Positions 1-4,537 of a stretch of DNA of 6,171 nt are shown here, piece after piece. The DNA lies in the NCBI GenBank assembly GCA_001824745.1, contig MHSZ01000018.1, positions 20,260 through 26,430 on the forward strand, read 5' to 3'. Source of the DNA: Candidatus Terrybacteria bacterium RIFCSPLOWO2_01_FULL_58_14 (GTDB taxonomy: Bacteria > Patescibacteriota > Minisyncoccia > Terrybacterales > 2-01-FULL-58-14). The position numbers and the translations under genes are program-made. Numbering within the stretch: the first letter of the stretch is position 1; the number at the start of each line of letters is the position of its first letter. Below the pieces are notes generated by a model. The model saw nothing but the letters and a program-made list of their open reading frames with translations. It was not told the origin of the DNA and did no database searches.

Positions 1-1199
1 TGCCGTTCTTCCACATCGCAGGGTCGGAGTTCGTGGAGATGTTCGTGGGGGTGGGCGCCTCGCGCGTGCGAGATCTCTTCGAACAAGCGAAGCGTGCCGC
101 CCCCGCGATCGTCTTCATCGACGAGATCGACGCCGTGGGCCGCATGCGGGGCGCGGGGCTCGGGGGAGGGCACGATGAGCGCGAACAAACGCTCAACCAG
201 ATCCTCACCGAAATGGACGGCTTCGAACGCGATACGAATGTCATCGTGGTCGCCGCGACGAACCGCCCCGACGTCCTCGATCCCGCACTCCTGCGGCCCG
301 GACGATTCGATCGCCGCGTGGTGCTCGATGCGCCGGATATCAAGGCGCGAGAAGAGATTCTCGCAATCCACACGCGCGAGAAAAAACTCGCCGCCGATAT
401 CAATATTCGGGCGATCGCAGAACGCACGCCGGGTTTCTCTGGGGCTGACCTCGCGAACCTTACCAATGAAGCTGCGATTCTCGCGGCCCGCCGCGACAAG
501 AAAACTATCACCCAGCAGGAACTCTCCGAATCCATCGATAAGGTGATTCTCGGCCCGGAACGAAAATCGCACGTTTTCTCACCTCGCGAAAAAGAGATCG
601 CGGCCTATCATGAAGCCGGCCATGCGCTCGTTGCCGCTTCCATCCCCGAGGCGGATCCTATCCACAAGGTCTCGATCGTGTCCCGTGGCATGGCGGGGGG
701 GTATACACAGCAACTCCCCAGCGAAGATCGAAAACTCCACTCCAAGAGCCAGTTCCTTGGACGCATCGCGACCATGCTCGGCGGATATGCGTCAGAGGGG
801 CTGGTCTTCAATGAACTCACCACTGGCGCCTCCAACGACCTGAAGCAAGCGACAGACCTCGCCCGCCGGCTCGTCACGGAATACGGCATGTCGGATACGC
901 TCGGACCCGTGGTCTTCAGCGAACGAGAAGAGTTGATCTTCCTCGGAAGAGAACTCGCAGAACAACGCCATTATTCCGATGCAACAGCCGAAACCATCGA
1001 CCAAGAAGTACGCGGCATCATTACGAAAGCCCACGAACGCGCCAAAGGTATCCTGAGGAAAAAACGTACGCTGCTCACGCGCATCGCGAAACGCCTCACC
1101 GAAGTCGAAACGCTCGAACGCGCAGAGTTCGAGGAAATCATAGGCACGCCGCACAAGGCCCCGGTTCCGAAAATCAATCCGCAGCCCGCCACGCCATAA
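1..1199 (+). CDS. ftsH: ATP-dependent zinc metalloprotease FtsH, C-terminal part (5' end outside window)
   Basis: FtsH is a membrane-anchored AAA+ protease that forms hexamers, unfolds membrane and soluble proteins with ATP and degrades them. The reading frame is already open at the left edge (first full codon at base 3), so the transmembrane N-terminus and Walker A motif lie outside. About 398 residues are visible. They include the FVG pore loop just after the start, Walker B IVFIDEID (108-131), the second region of homology with its arginine fingers RPGRFDRR (294-317), the zinc-protease motif HEAGH (609-623), and the third zinc ligand Asp in GASNDLKQATDLAR (codon 837-839). All key residues of the ATPase and protease are intact. 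The C-terminal tail is short and ends in a Pro/Ala-rich stretch. The gene ends 37 nt before a two-way terminator and converges on the deaminase gene. Identity is near certain. Confidence 0.98.
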   Translation, partial: PFFHIAGSEFVEMFVGVGASRVRDLFEQAKRAAPAIVFIDEIDAVGRMRGAGLGGGHDEREQTLNQILTEMDGFERDTNVIVVAATNRPDVLDPALLRPGRFDRRVVLDAPDIKAREEILAIHTREKKLAADINIRAIAERTPGFSGADLANLTNEAAILAARRDKKTITQQELSESIDKVILGPERKSHVFSPREKEIAAYHEAGHALVAASIPEADPIHKVSIVSRGMAGGYTQQLPSEDRKLHSKSQFLGRIATMLGGYASEGLVFNELTTGASNDLKQATDLARRLVTEYGMSDTLGPVVFSEREELIFLGRELAEQRHYSDATAETIDQEVRGIITKAHERAKGILRKKRTLLTRIAKRLTEVETLERAEFEEIIGTPHKAPVPKINPQPATP

Positions 1200-1236
1200 T
1201 CGCCGGCTTCCTCCGCGAACTTATTCTTTTACGAGA

Positions 1237-1264
1237 GAAATACCCCGCAGGCGCGGGGTATTTC
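1237..1264. terminator. Bidirectional intrinsic terminator between ftsH and the deaminase gene
   Basis: A perfect 12-bp inverted repeat (gaaataccccgc at 1237-1248 and its complement at 1253-1264) closes an aggc loop. The stem is GC-rich at the top with A/T at its base, so each strand ends in a short T run (TTTCCTTTCT on +, ATTTCTCTCG on -). It lies exactly between two convergent genes and probably stops transcription from both sides. Confidence 0.85.
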
Positions 1265-1275
1265 CTTTCTCAACC

Positions 1276-1740
1276 TCAATACACCTCTCCCCCGCTCGCG
1301 CGCCAATCCTCGAGAAGCGCGAGGCAATCGCGGCGCATGAATCCTTTCGTGATGCCGACACGGCTGCGGCCCAACCGCCGCAGTGTTTCATTCTTGACGC
1401 GAAGTTCGTGGAAACCGAACCGCTCGGCGTCCGCAATGCTCGTTCCCGACACTACATGACCTATCCGCGCCCAGTGGATTGCCCCAAAACACATCGGACA
1501 CGGCTCGGTGGTGGAGAAAATCGTCGTGCGCGAGAGATTCCACGTTCCTAGTTTCTTGGAGGCCTGCCGGATAGCATTCATCTCCGCGTGACATGTGGGG
1601 TCCTGCTTTCGGAGCACCGTATTGTGAGCTACGGCCAATATGTCTCTGTTTTTCACAATACAGGCCCCAAAGGGGCCTCCATCATGTTTCCGTATTCCCT
1701 GGCGCGCGCTTGCGAGCGCCTCGCGCATGAACTGCTCCAT
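1276..1740 (-). CDS. Guanine/nucleoside deaminase of the cytidine deaminase superfamily
   Basis: A 154-residue zinc-dependent deaminase. The zinc site is visible as HAE at residues 51-53 (His ligand and catalytic Glu) and PCPMC at 80-84 (two Cys ligands). GGPFGACIVK near residue 21, the Asn at 40 and the IHWAR segment near 88-92 match the Bacillus guanine deaminase (GuaD) type better than TadA, as do the total length and the C-terminal aromatic residue. The segment that reads GFDD in B. subtilis GuaD reads GFHE here (108-112), so guanine as substrate is likely but not certain. Other nucleobases, or hydrolysis of damaged bases, are possible. The start is ATG at 1740, with AAGGGA four bases upstream. 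That site sits in the 16-nt spacer after tRNA-Val(UAC), so the gene is probably read from the same transcript as the tRNA and rplS. Confidence 0.9.
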   Translation of the reverse strand: MEQFMREALASARQGIRKHDGGPFGACIVKNRDILAVAHNTVLRKQDPTCHAEMNAIRQASKKLGTWNLSRTTIFSTTEPCPMCFGAIHWARIGHVVSGTSIADAERFGFHELRVKNETLRRLGRSRVGITKGFMRRDCLALLEDWRASGGEVY

Positions 1741-1756
1741 ACGTTCCCTTGACTCG

Positions 1757-1828
1757 TGGGCGCGTCAGGATTCGAACCTGAAACCTTCTGTGTGTAAAAC
1801 AGACGCTCTGCCGTTGAGCTACGCGCCC
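1757..1828 (-). tRNA. tRNA-Val, anticodon UAC
   Basis: All arms fold on the minus strand: acceptor GGGCGCG/CGCGCCC, D stem GCTC/GAGC, anticodon stem TCTGT/ACAGA around loop TTTACAC (anticodon TAC), and T stem TCAGG/CCTGA around TTCGAAT. The length is 72 nt with discriminator A. The next bases (CGAGTC) show that CCA is not encoded. It reads GUA and other Val codons by wobble. It lies 26 nt after the rplS stop and 16 nt before the deaminase start, inside a minus-strand transcription unit. Confidence 0.97.
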
Positions 1829-1854
1829 GCCATCAACGCCACTGCACGCGTCCC

Positions 1855-2316
1855 TTACTTTTCCTCTGACGCGCCCTCTTCAGCGGCCGCTGATGTTTCC
1901 ATGGATTGATCTTCGGGCACCGGCACTGCTGCAGATACTTCTTCGGGTTCTGCAGATCCGATCTCCGGCGGCATGAGTTCGCCCCGGAGCGTCGCCCGTC
2001 TCCCTACTCGCTTGCGCAAATAGTGGAGTTTCGCGCGTCGTACCTTCGCGCGCCGCATAATTTCAAACTTCTCAATGGTCGGCGCGTAAAGGGGGAAGAC
2101 CCGCTCAACGCCGACGCCGAAAGAAATTTTCCGCACGGTAATCGTCGCCCCGGGTTCCGAACCATGGCGGCGGGCGATCACGACACCCTCGAAAATGGCG
2201 GTGCGCGCCTTCCCGCCCTCTTTGATGCGCTCAAAAACCCGTACCGTATCGCCGGGGCGGATATCGGGGAGTTTCTTGCGTTTCAGTATTGGCTTTACGA
2301 GATCGGTTGCCTGCAT
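1855..2316 (-). CDS. rplS: Large ribosomal subunit protein bL19
   Basis: bL19 sits at the interface of the two ribosomal subunits. The core (about residues 1-118) carries the family signatures: RPGDTVRVFERIKEGG near residue 20, the FEGVVIARR strand, TVRKISFGVGVERVFPLYAPTIEKFE in the middle, and the basic RRAKVRRAKLHYLRKR stretch. After the core there is a tail of about 35 residues, rich in Glu, Ala, Ser and Pro, ending SEEK. Many bL19 proteins stop at about 115 residues, so 153 is long. The ATG lies 2 nt after the stop of the pseudouridine synthase gene, with only a weak purine site (GGAA about 10 nt upstream), so translation is probably coupled to that gene. Confidence 0.97.
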   Translation of the reverse strand: MQATDLVKPILKRKKLPDIRPGDTVRVFERIKEGGKARTAIFEGVVIARRHGSEPGATITVRKISFGVGVERVFPLYAPTIEKFEIMRRAKVRRAKLHYLRKRVGRRATLRGELMPPEIGSAEPEEVSAAVPVPEDQSMETSAAAEEGASEEK

Positions 2317-2318
2317 AG

Positions 2319-3095
2319 CTAATATTCCGAATGTACGAATTCTTCGTCGTTCTTATATTTCGCCGCGTTTTCTTCGAGTGTTCCTAGCGTCTCCTGAAAA
2401 TCTTCGGGGGGGTCGGCTTCGAATGTATAGCGCTTTCCATTACGCCGCGAAAGGGTGAGCGAAGAAGCGTGAAGCATCTGCCGAGACGCGCGTAAAGAGG
2501 TATGTTTCCCTCCGTAGAGTTTATCGCCAAGCACGGGATGGCCGATGGCCGCAAGATGAACGCGAAGCTGGTGCATGCGTCCGGTCTTCGGGCGCAACGT
2601 AAGAAGCGTGGCATCGCGGAACCTCCGCCGCACGACAAAATTCGTTATCGCCTCCCGAACTTTTCCTAACGGTCTTCCTGGACCATCAACGCCCCGACGC
2701 ATCCCGATGCGTCCAATCGGCAAGGTAATAGTACCGCGCGGCGCCTTCACGCGTCCCTCAACGATCGCGATGTACTGCTTCTCAATTTTTCTGGAACGGA
2801 AAAGCTCTTTGAGCTCCACGAAGGTTTCTTGATTCTTCGCGATCACCAGCACACCGGACGTGTCTTTATCCAATCGATGGACAATACCGGGTCGCACAGA
2901 GTCCTCCCCCACTCCCCGCAATTCTGGGCAATATGAAAGGAGCGCGTCCACAAGCGTTCCCGACGACTCGTGGAGCGACGGGTGGACAGAAATGCCCGGC
3001 GGTTTATTGAGGACAAGGAGATCGTCATCCTCGTAGAGGATGTCGAGGGTCTCGGGCACGTTGGGCATTCTAAGGGGACGGGGCCGACTGCGCAA
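2319..3095 (-). CDS. RluA-family rRNA pseudouridine synthase (RluD-like) without S4 domain
   Basis: This enzyme isomerises uridine to pseudouridine in structured RNA, most likely 23S rRNA. The catalytic motif HRLDKDTSGVLVIAK is at residues 73-87 with catalytic Asp76. The family motif GRMHQLRVHLAAIGHPVLGD is at 172-191, and an early LVLNKPPGISVHPS segment is also present. RluD and RluC usually carry an N-terminal S4 RNA-binding domain and run to about 320 residues. Here only a few residues precede the catalytic domain, and an in-frame stop lies upstream, so the S4 domain is absent rather than missed. The start is uncertain: TTG at 3095 has GGGGGAG three bases upstream, while ATG at 3068 lacks a Shine-Dalgarno site but fits the usual domain start. 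It heads the minus-strand cluster and is followed by rplS after 2 nt. Which uridine it modifies cannot be told. Confidence 0.92.
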   Translation of the reverse strand: MRSRPRPLRMPNVPETLDILYEDDDLLVLNKPPGISVHPSLHESSGTLVDALLSYCPELRGVGEDSVRPGIVHRLDKDTSGVLVIAKNQETFVELKELFRSRKIEKQYIAIVEGRVKAPRGTITLPIGRIGMRRGVDGPGRPLGKVREAITNFVVRRRFRDATLLTLRPKTGRMHQLRVHLAAIGHPVLGDKLYGGKHTSLRASRQMLHASSLTLSRRNGKRYTFEADPPEDFQETLGTLEENAAKYKNDEEFVHSEY

Positions 3096-3121
3096 GTGCT
3101 CCCCCGTAATGCGAGAAAGTA

Positions 3122-3150
3122 TTGCCGGGGCTCACTCGGTACGGTACAAC
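3122..3150 (+). promoter_or_regulatory. Probable sigma70-type promoter of the tRNA/Nudix unit
   Basis: TTGCCG (3122-3127) and TACAAC (3145-3150) are separated by 17 nt, each matching four of six consensus bases. The predicted start near 3157 falls just before the tRNA-like sequence at 3160. The position relative to the + strand tRNA cluster supports it, but the match alone is modest. Confidence 0.5.
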
Positions 3151-3159
3151 CGATAACGC

Positions 3160-3226
3160 GGGCGGTTAGCTCAGTTGGCTAGAGCGGTCGCCTTAGGCGA
3201 CAGGTCGTTGGACCTGAAATCTCGCC
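3160..3226 (+). pseudogene. Degenerate tRNA-like sequence: intact 5' half, non-canonical 3' half
   Basis: The 5' part is an excellent tRNA beginning: GGGCGGT, TA at positions 8-9, D stem GCTC/GAGC with a TTGG-containing D loop (3169-3185). After that the cloverleaf breaks down. The expected anticodon arm is a 6-bp hairpin GTCGCC/GGCGAC with only TTA in its loop (3187-3201). It is followed at once by a second perfect hairpin CAGGTC/GACCTG with loop GTTG (3201-3216). There is no TTCRA T loop. A partial acceptor closure is possible between GGCGG (3161-3165) and TCGCC (3222-3226). If CTTAGGC is taken as a 7-nt anticodon loop, the anticodon is UAG (Leu), but the stem then mismatches. It is most likely a decayed or rearranged tRNA gene, or a structured leader of the following tRNA. 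A functional odd tRNA is less likely. Confidence 0.55.
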
Positions 3227-3241
3227 GGAACAATATCTTGA

Positions 3242-3315
3242 GGGCCCGTAGCTCAGTTGGTTAGAGCGCGTCGTTGACATCGACGAGGTCAGCCGTTCGA
3301 GTCGGCTCGGGCCCA
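3242..3315 (+). tRNA. tRNA-Val, anticodon GAC
   Basis: A full cloverleaf of 74 nt: acceptor GGGCCCG/CGGGCCC, D stem GCTC/GAGC with a 9-nt loop, anticodon stem CGTCG/CGACG with loop TTGACAT (anticodon GAC), T stem AGCCG/CGGCT with loop TTCGAGT, and discriminator A. CCA is not encoded. It reads GUC and GUU and complements the UAC tRNA-Val at 1757-1828. Its 3' end lies 1 nt before the ATG of the Nudix gene. Confidence 0.98.
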
Positions 3316-3316
3316 C

Positions 3317-3871
3317 ATGCATCATTTTCGTTTCTGTCCCGAATGCGGCGGCCGTCTTGCACAACAGCCGCTTCGCCTCGAACCTGACAAGAAAGAGCTC
3401 ACCTGCACTGCGTGCGGTTTCGTCTTCTGGCAGAACGCGAAGCCGACGGCAACGGCCGTTCTTGAAAACAAGCATGGAGAAGCGCTGCTTGTGTTGCGTG
3501 CCTTCGACCCGAAAAAAGGGTTCTGGGACCTCCCCGGTGGCTTCCTTGAAACCGAGGAGAAACCTGAAGAGGGTCTCCGCAGAGAACTTCATGAAGAACT
3601 CGGCGTAGAAATAACCGATGTGTCGTTTCTCGGTATTTTTGCGGATCGCTACGGCGAAGGCGAAAAAATGGAGATAACGTTCAATGTCTACTACCGGGCA
3701 CGCATTGCAAGCGGCGACCCGACGCCCGCAAGCGACATCGCGGATGCAAGGTGGTTCAACGCGGCATCGCTCCCAGAACACATGGCCTTCGAAAGCAACG
3801 AGAAAGCGCTTGATGCGTGGCTTGAGGCCACCGGACGGGCAAAAAAATACGGGCCAGCTCCTGCGGTATGA
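3317..3871 (+). CDS. Nudix hydrolase with N-terminal zinc ribbon
   Basis: This 184-residue protein probably hydrolyses a nucleoside diphosphate linked to another group. The N-terminus has a four-Cys zinc ribbon (CPEC at 7-10, CTAC at 30-33), as in NADH pyrophosphatase (NudC-like) proteins and their relatives. The catalytic Nudix box spans 75-97 and fits GX5EX7REUXEEXGU exactly, with RELHEELGV at 89-97. It lacks the extra N-terminal domain of full-length NudC and the SQPWPFPxS signature was not seen, so NADH is not assured as substrate. ADP-ribose or mutagenic nucleotides are alternatives. The ATG at 3317 follows the tRNA-Val 3' end by a single base and there is no Shine-Dalgarno site. No other plausible upstream start exists, and the Cys-rich N-terminus begins at residue 7, which supports this start. 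tRNA-Ile follows 7 nt after the stop. Confidence 0.93.
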   Translation: MHHFRFCPECGGRLAQQPLRLEPDKKELTCTACGFVFWQNAKPTATAVLENKHGEALLVLRAFDPKKGFWDLPGGFLETEEKPEEGLRRELHEELGVEITDVSFLGIFADRYGEGEKMEITFNVYYRARIASGDPTPASDIADARWFNAASLPEHMAFESNEKALDAWLEATGRAKKYGPAPAV

Positions 3872-3878
3872 TAACAAT

Positions 3879-3950
3879 GGATGCGTAGCTCAATGGTAGA
3901 GCGCCAAGCTTATACCTTGGTGGTTCCAGGTTCGAGTCCTGGCGCATCCA
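3879..3950 (+). tRNA. tRNA-Ile, anticodon UAU
   Basis: A 72-nt cloverleaf: acceptor GGATGCG/CGCATCC, D stem GCTC/GAGC, anticodon stem CCAAG/CTTGG around loop CTTATAC, T stem CCAGG/CCTGG around TTCGAGT, discriminator A, no encoded CCA. U33 fixes the anticodon as TAT, with A37 as expected for a tRNA reading an A-starting codon. It would decode AUA directly. Most bacteria instead use a CAU tRNA whose C34 is changed to lysidine by TilS. The gene starts 7 nt after the Nudix stop and is probably co-transcribed with it. Confidence 0.93.
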
Positions 3951-3991
3951 CGAAAACCTTCGTAGTCCAGATTTTCCCGATCCCGCTGCTA

Positions 3992-4017
3992 CGGGACGAA
4001 TCCTGACAGGCCCACCA
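3992..4017 (+). pseudogene. Relic of a tRNA 3' end, with encoded CCA
   Basis: From 3997 on, the bases align in exact register with a tRNA 3' end: T-loop remainder CGAAT, T-stem strand CCTGA, acceptor strand CAGGCCC (4007-4013), discriminator A (4014) and CCA (4015-4017). The 5' strand of the T arm is damaged (CGGGA before the loop, one loop base short), and no matching GGGCCTG 5' half is in the window. It could be the scar of an integration into a tRNA gene or a deletion remnant. Unlike the intact tRNA genes here, it carries CCA. Confidence 0.5.
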
Positions 4018-4021
4018 AGGC

Positions 4022-4056
4022 AAAAAGGGACGCCCCCGATGACGGAGGCGTTCTTT
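4022..4056. terminator. Hairpin terminator between tRNA-Ile unit and the 82-residue gene
   Basis: The stem ACGCC-C-CCG / CGG-A-GGCGT (4030-4038 with 4043-4051) has one mismatch and an ATGA loop. On the minus strand it is followed by CCC and five T (4026-4022), fitting an intrinsic terminator for the 82-residue gene that ends at 4072. On the plus strand it is followed by TCTTT, so it may also end the tRNA-Ile transcript. Confidence 0.65.
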
Positions 4057-4071
4057 ATGTGCGGTAGGCGA

Positions 4072-4320
4072 TTACGAAACCGTGATCCAGGATCCGTCAC
4101 GTTGATCGCTATGGAAGCTCAGGATCCATCCCGCTTCGCGATAGCGACGTTCGAGCTCCTGGCGTATTCGCTCATGGGGCCAATGCGAGATAGTGACGAC
4201 GAGCTCGCGCCCCACATAATTCCGCCGAATCTCTGCGTCGATCGTCGCTTCAAGGGCAGAGGCCGCTGCCTCCTGATCCTGAGTGAGACGACCGAGAATC
4301 TCGGCTTTCGTGATAGCCAT
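4072..4320 (-). CDS. Small protein of unknown function, 82 residues
   Basis: I do not recognise this family. The sequence looks soluble, without signal peptide or membrane segment. The N-terminal third looks helical and Ala/Glu-rich (about residues 4-33). It is followed by a likely strand RELVVTISH, a charged helix PHERIRQELERRYREAG (about 48-64), and two likely strands around WILSFHSDQRDGSWITVS at the C-terminus. The AGW...SDQRDGSW ending recalls small phage-type proteins, but that is only an impression. The gene is well supported by a perfect AAGGAGG (4327-4333) six bases before the ATG, a strong promoter upstream and a terminator downstream, so it stands as a single-gene unit. It lies between the tRNA relic and tRNA-Gly, which makes it a candidate acquired gene. 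Confidence 0.82.
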   Translation of the reverse strand: MAITKAEILGRLTQDQEAAASALEATIDAEIRRNYVGRELVVTISHWPHERIRQELERRYREAGWILSFHSDQRDGSWITVS

Positions 4321-4349
4321 GACGATCCTCCTTCAAGGCTGCTGCAAAT

Positions 4350-4377
4350 ATTGTACACTGACGCAATAAAAAGTCAA
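4350..4377 (-). promoter_or_regulatory. Strong sigma70-type promoter of the 82-residue gene
   Basis: On the minus strand TTGACT (4372-4377) and TACAAT (4350-4355) are separated by 16 nt, each matching five of six consensus bases. The predicted start near 4343 gives a leader of about 23 nt containing the AAGGAGG site. A perfect palindrome ends two bases upstream of the -35 box. Confidence 0.8.
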
Positions 4378-4378
4378 G

Positions 4379-4396
4379 ATGCGCCGTGCGGCGCAT
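4379..4396. repeat. Perfect palindrome between two divergent promoters
   Basis: ATGCGCCG (4379-4386) and CGGCGCAT (4389-4396) flank TG. The palindrome lies next to the -35 box of the leftward promoter and 5 nt from the -35 box of the rightward one. It could be an operator for a dimeric regulator or a hairpin that blocks read-through. Neither strand has an adequate T run for a clear terminator: CTTGAC separates it from the T run on the minus strand. Confidence 0.6.
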
Positions 4397-4401
4397 TCCT
4401 C

Positions 4402-4431
4402 TTGCTCCCTCCGGTGATTGCTCCCTATACT
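4402..4431 (+). promoter_or_regulatory. Probable promoter of tRNA-Gly and the phosphoribosyltransferase gene
   Basis: TTGCTC (4402-4407) and TATACT (4426-4431) are 18 nt apart. The -10 box matches five of six consensus bases, the -35 box four. The predicted start near 4438 would give a leader of about 24 nt before the tRNA. Confidence 0.6.
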
Positions 4432-4461
4432 AAACATGCTTCCCGAACCGTGAAGACAAAC

Positions 4462-4533
4462 GCGGGTGTCGTATAGTGGTTATTACACCGCCTTGCCAAG
4501 GCGGAGATGGCGGTTCGATTCCGCTCACCCGCT
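4462..4533 (+). tRNA. tRNA-Gly, anticodon GCC
   Basis: A 72-nt cloverleaf: acceptor GCGGGTG/CACCCGC, short D arm GTAT/TTAC type, anticodon stem CCGCC/GGCGG around loop TTGCCAA (anticodon GCC), T stem GGCGG/CCGCT around TTCGATT, and discriminator T, usual for tRNA-Gly. CCA is not encoded. It reads GGC and GGU. The ATG of the next gene begins 4 nt after it. Confidence 0.97.
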
Positions 4534-4537
4534 CCCG

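Noticed and set aside
1906..2322. Plus-strand frame of 138 codons over rplS
   Set aside because: Antisense shadow of a clear bL19 gene.
3160..3241. Group I intron interrupting a tRNA at the odd tRNA-like sequence
   Set aside because: Only about 80 nt separate it from the next tRNA, too short for a group I intron, and no 3' tRNA half with a TTCRA loop follows.
3179..3877. Long minus-strand reading frame (232 codons) opposite the Nudix gene
   Set aside because: It runs through tRNA-Val and lies antisense to a gene with an exact Nudix box; its translation has no recognisable features.
3160..4017. Split tRNA formed by the 5' half at 3160 and the 3' relic at 3992
   Set aside because: Acceptor strands GGGCGGT and CAGGCCC pair at only four of seven positions, and the relic's T arm is damaged.
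4039..4476. Plus-strand frame of 145 codons opposite the 82-residue gene
   Set aside because: It crosses the terminator, the divergent promoters and the start of tRNA-Gly, and has no ribosome site; the minus-strand gene has full expression signals.
4466..4537. Extension of the phosphoribosyltransferase gene into tRNA-Gly
   Set aside because: The upstream frame is merely the translated tRNA; ATG 4538 is the first start outside it.
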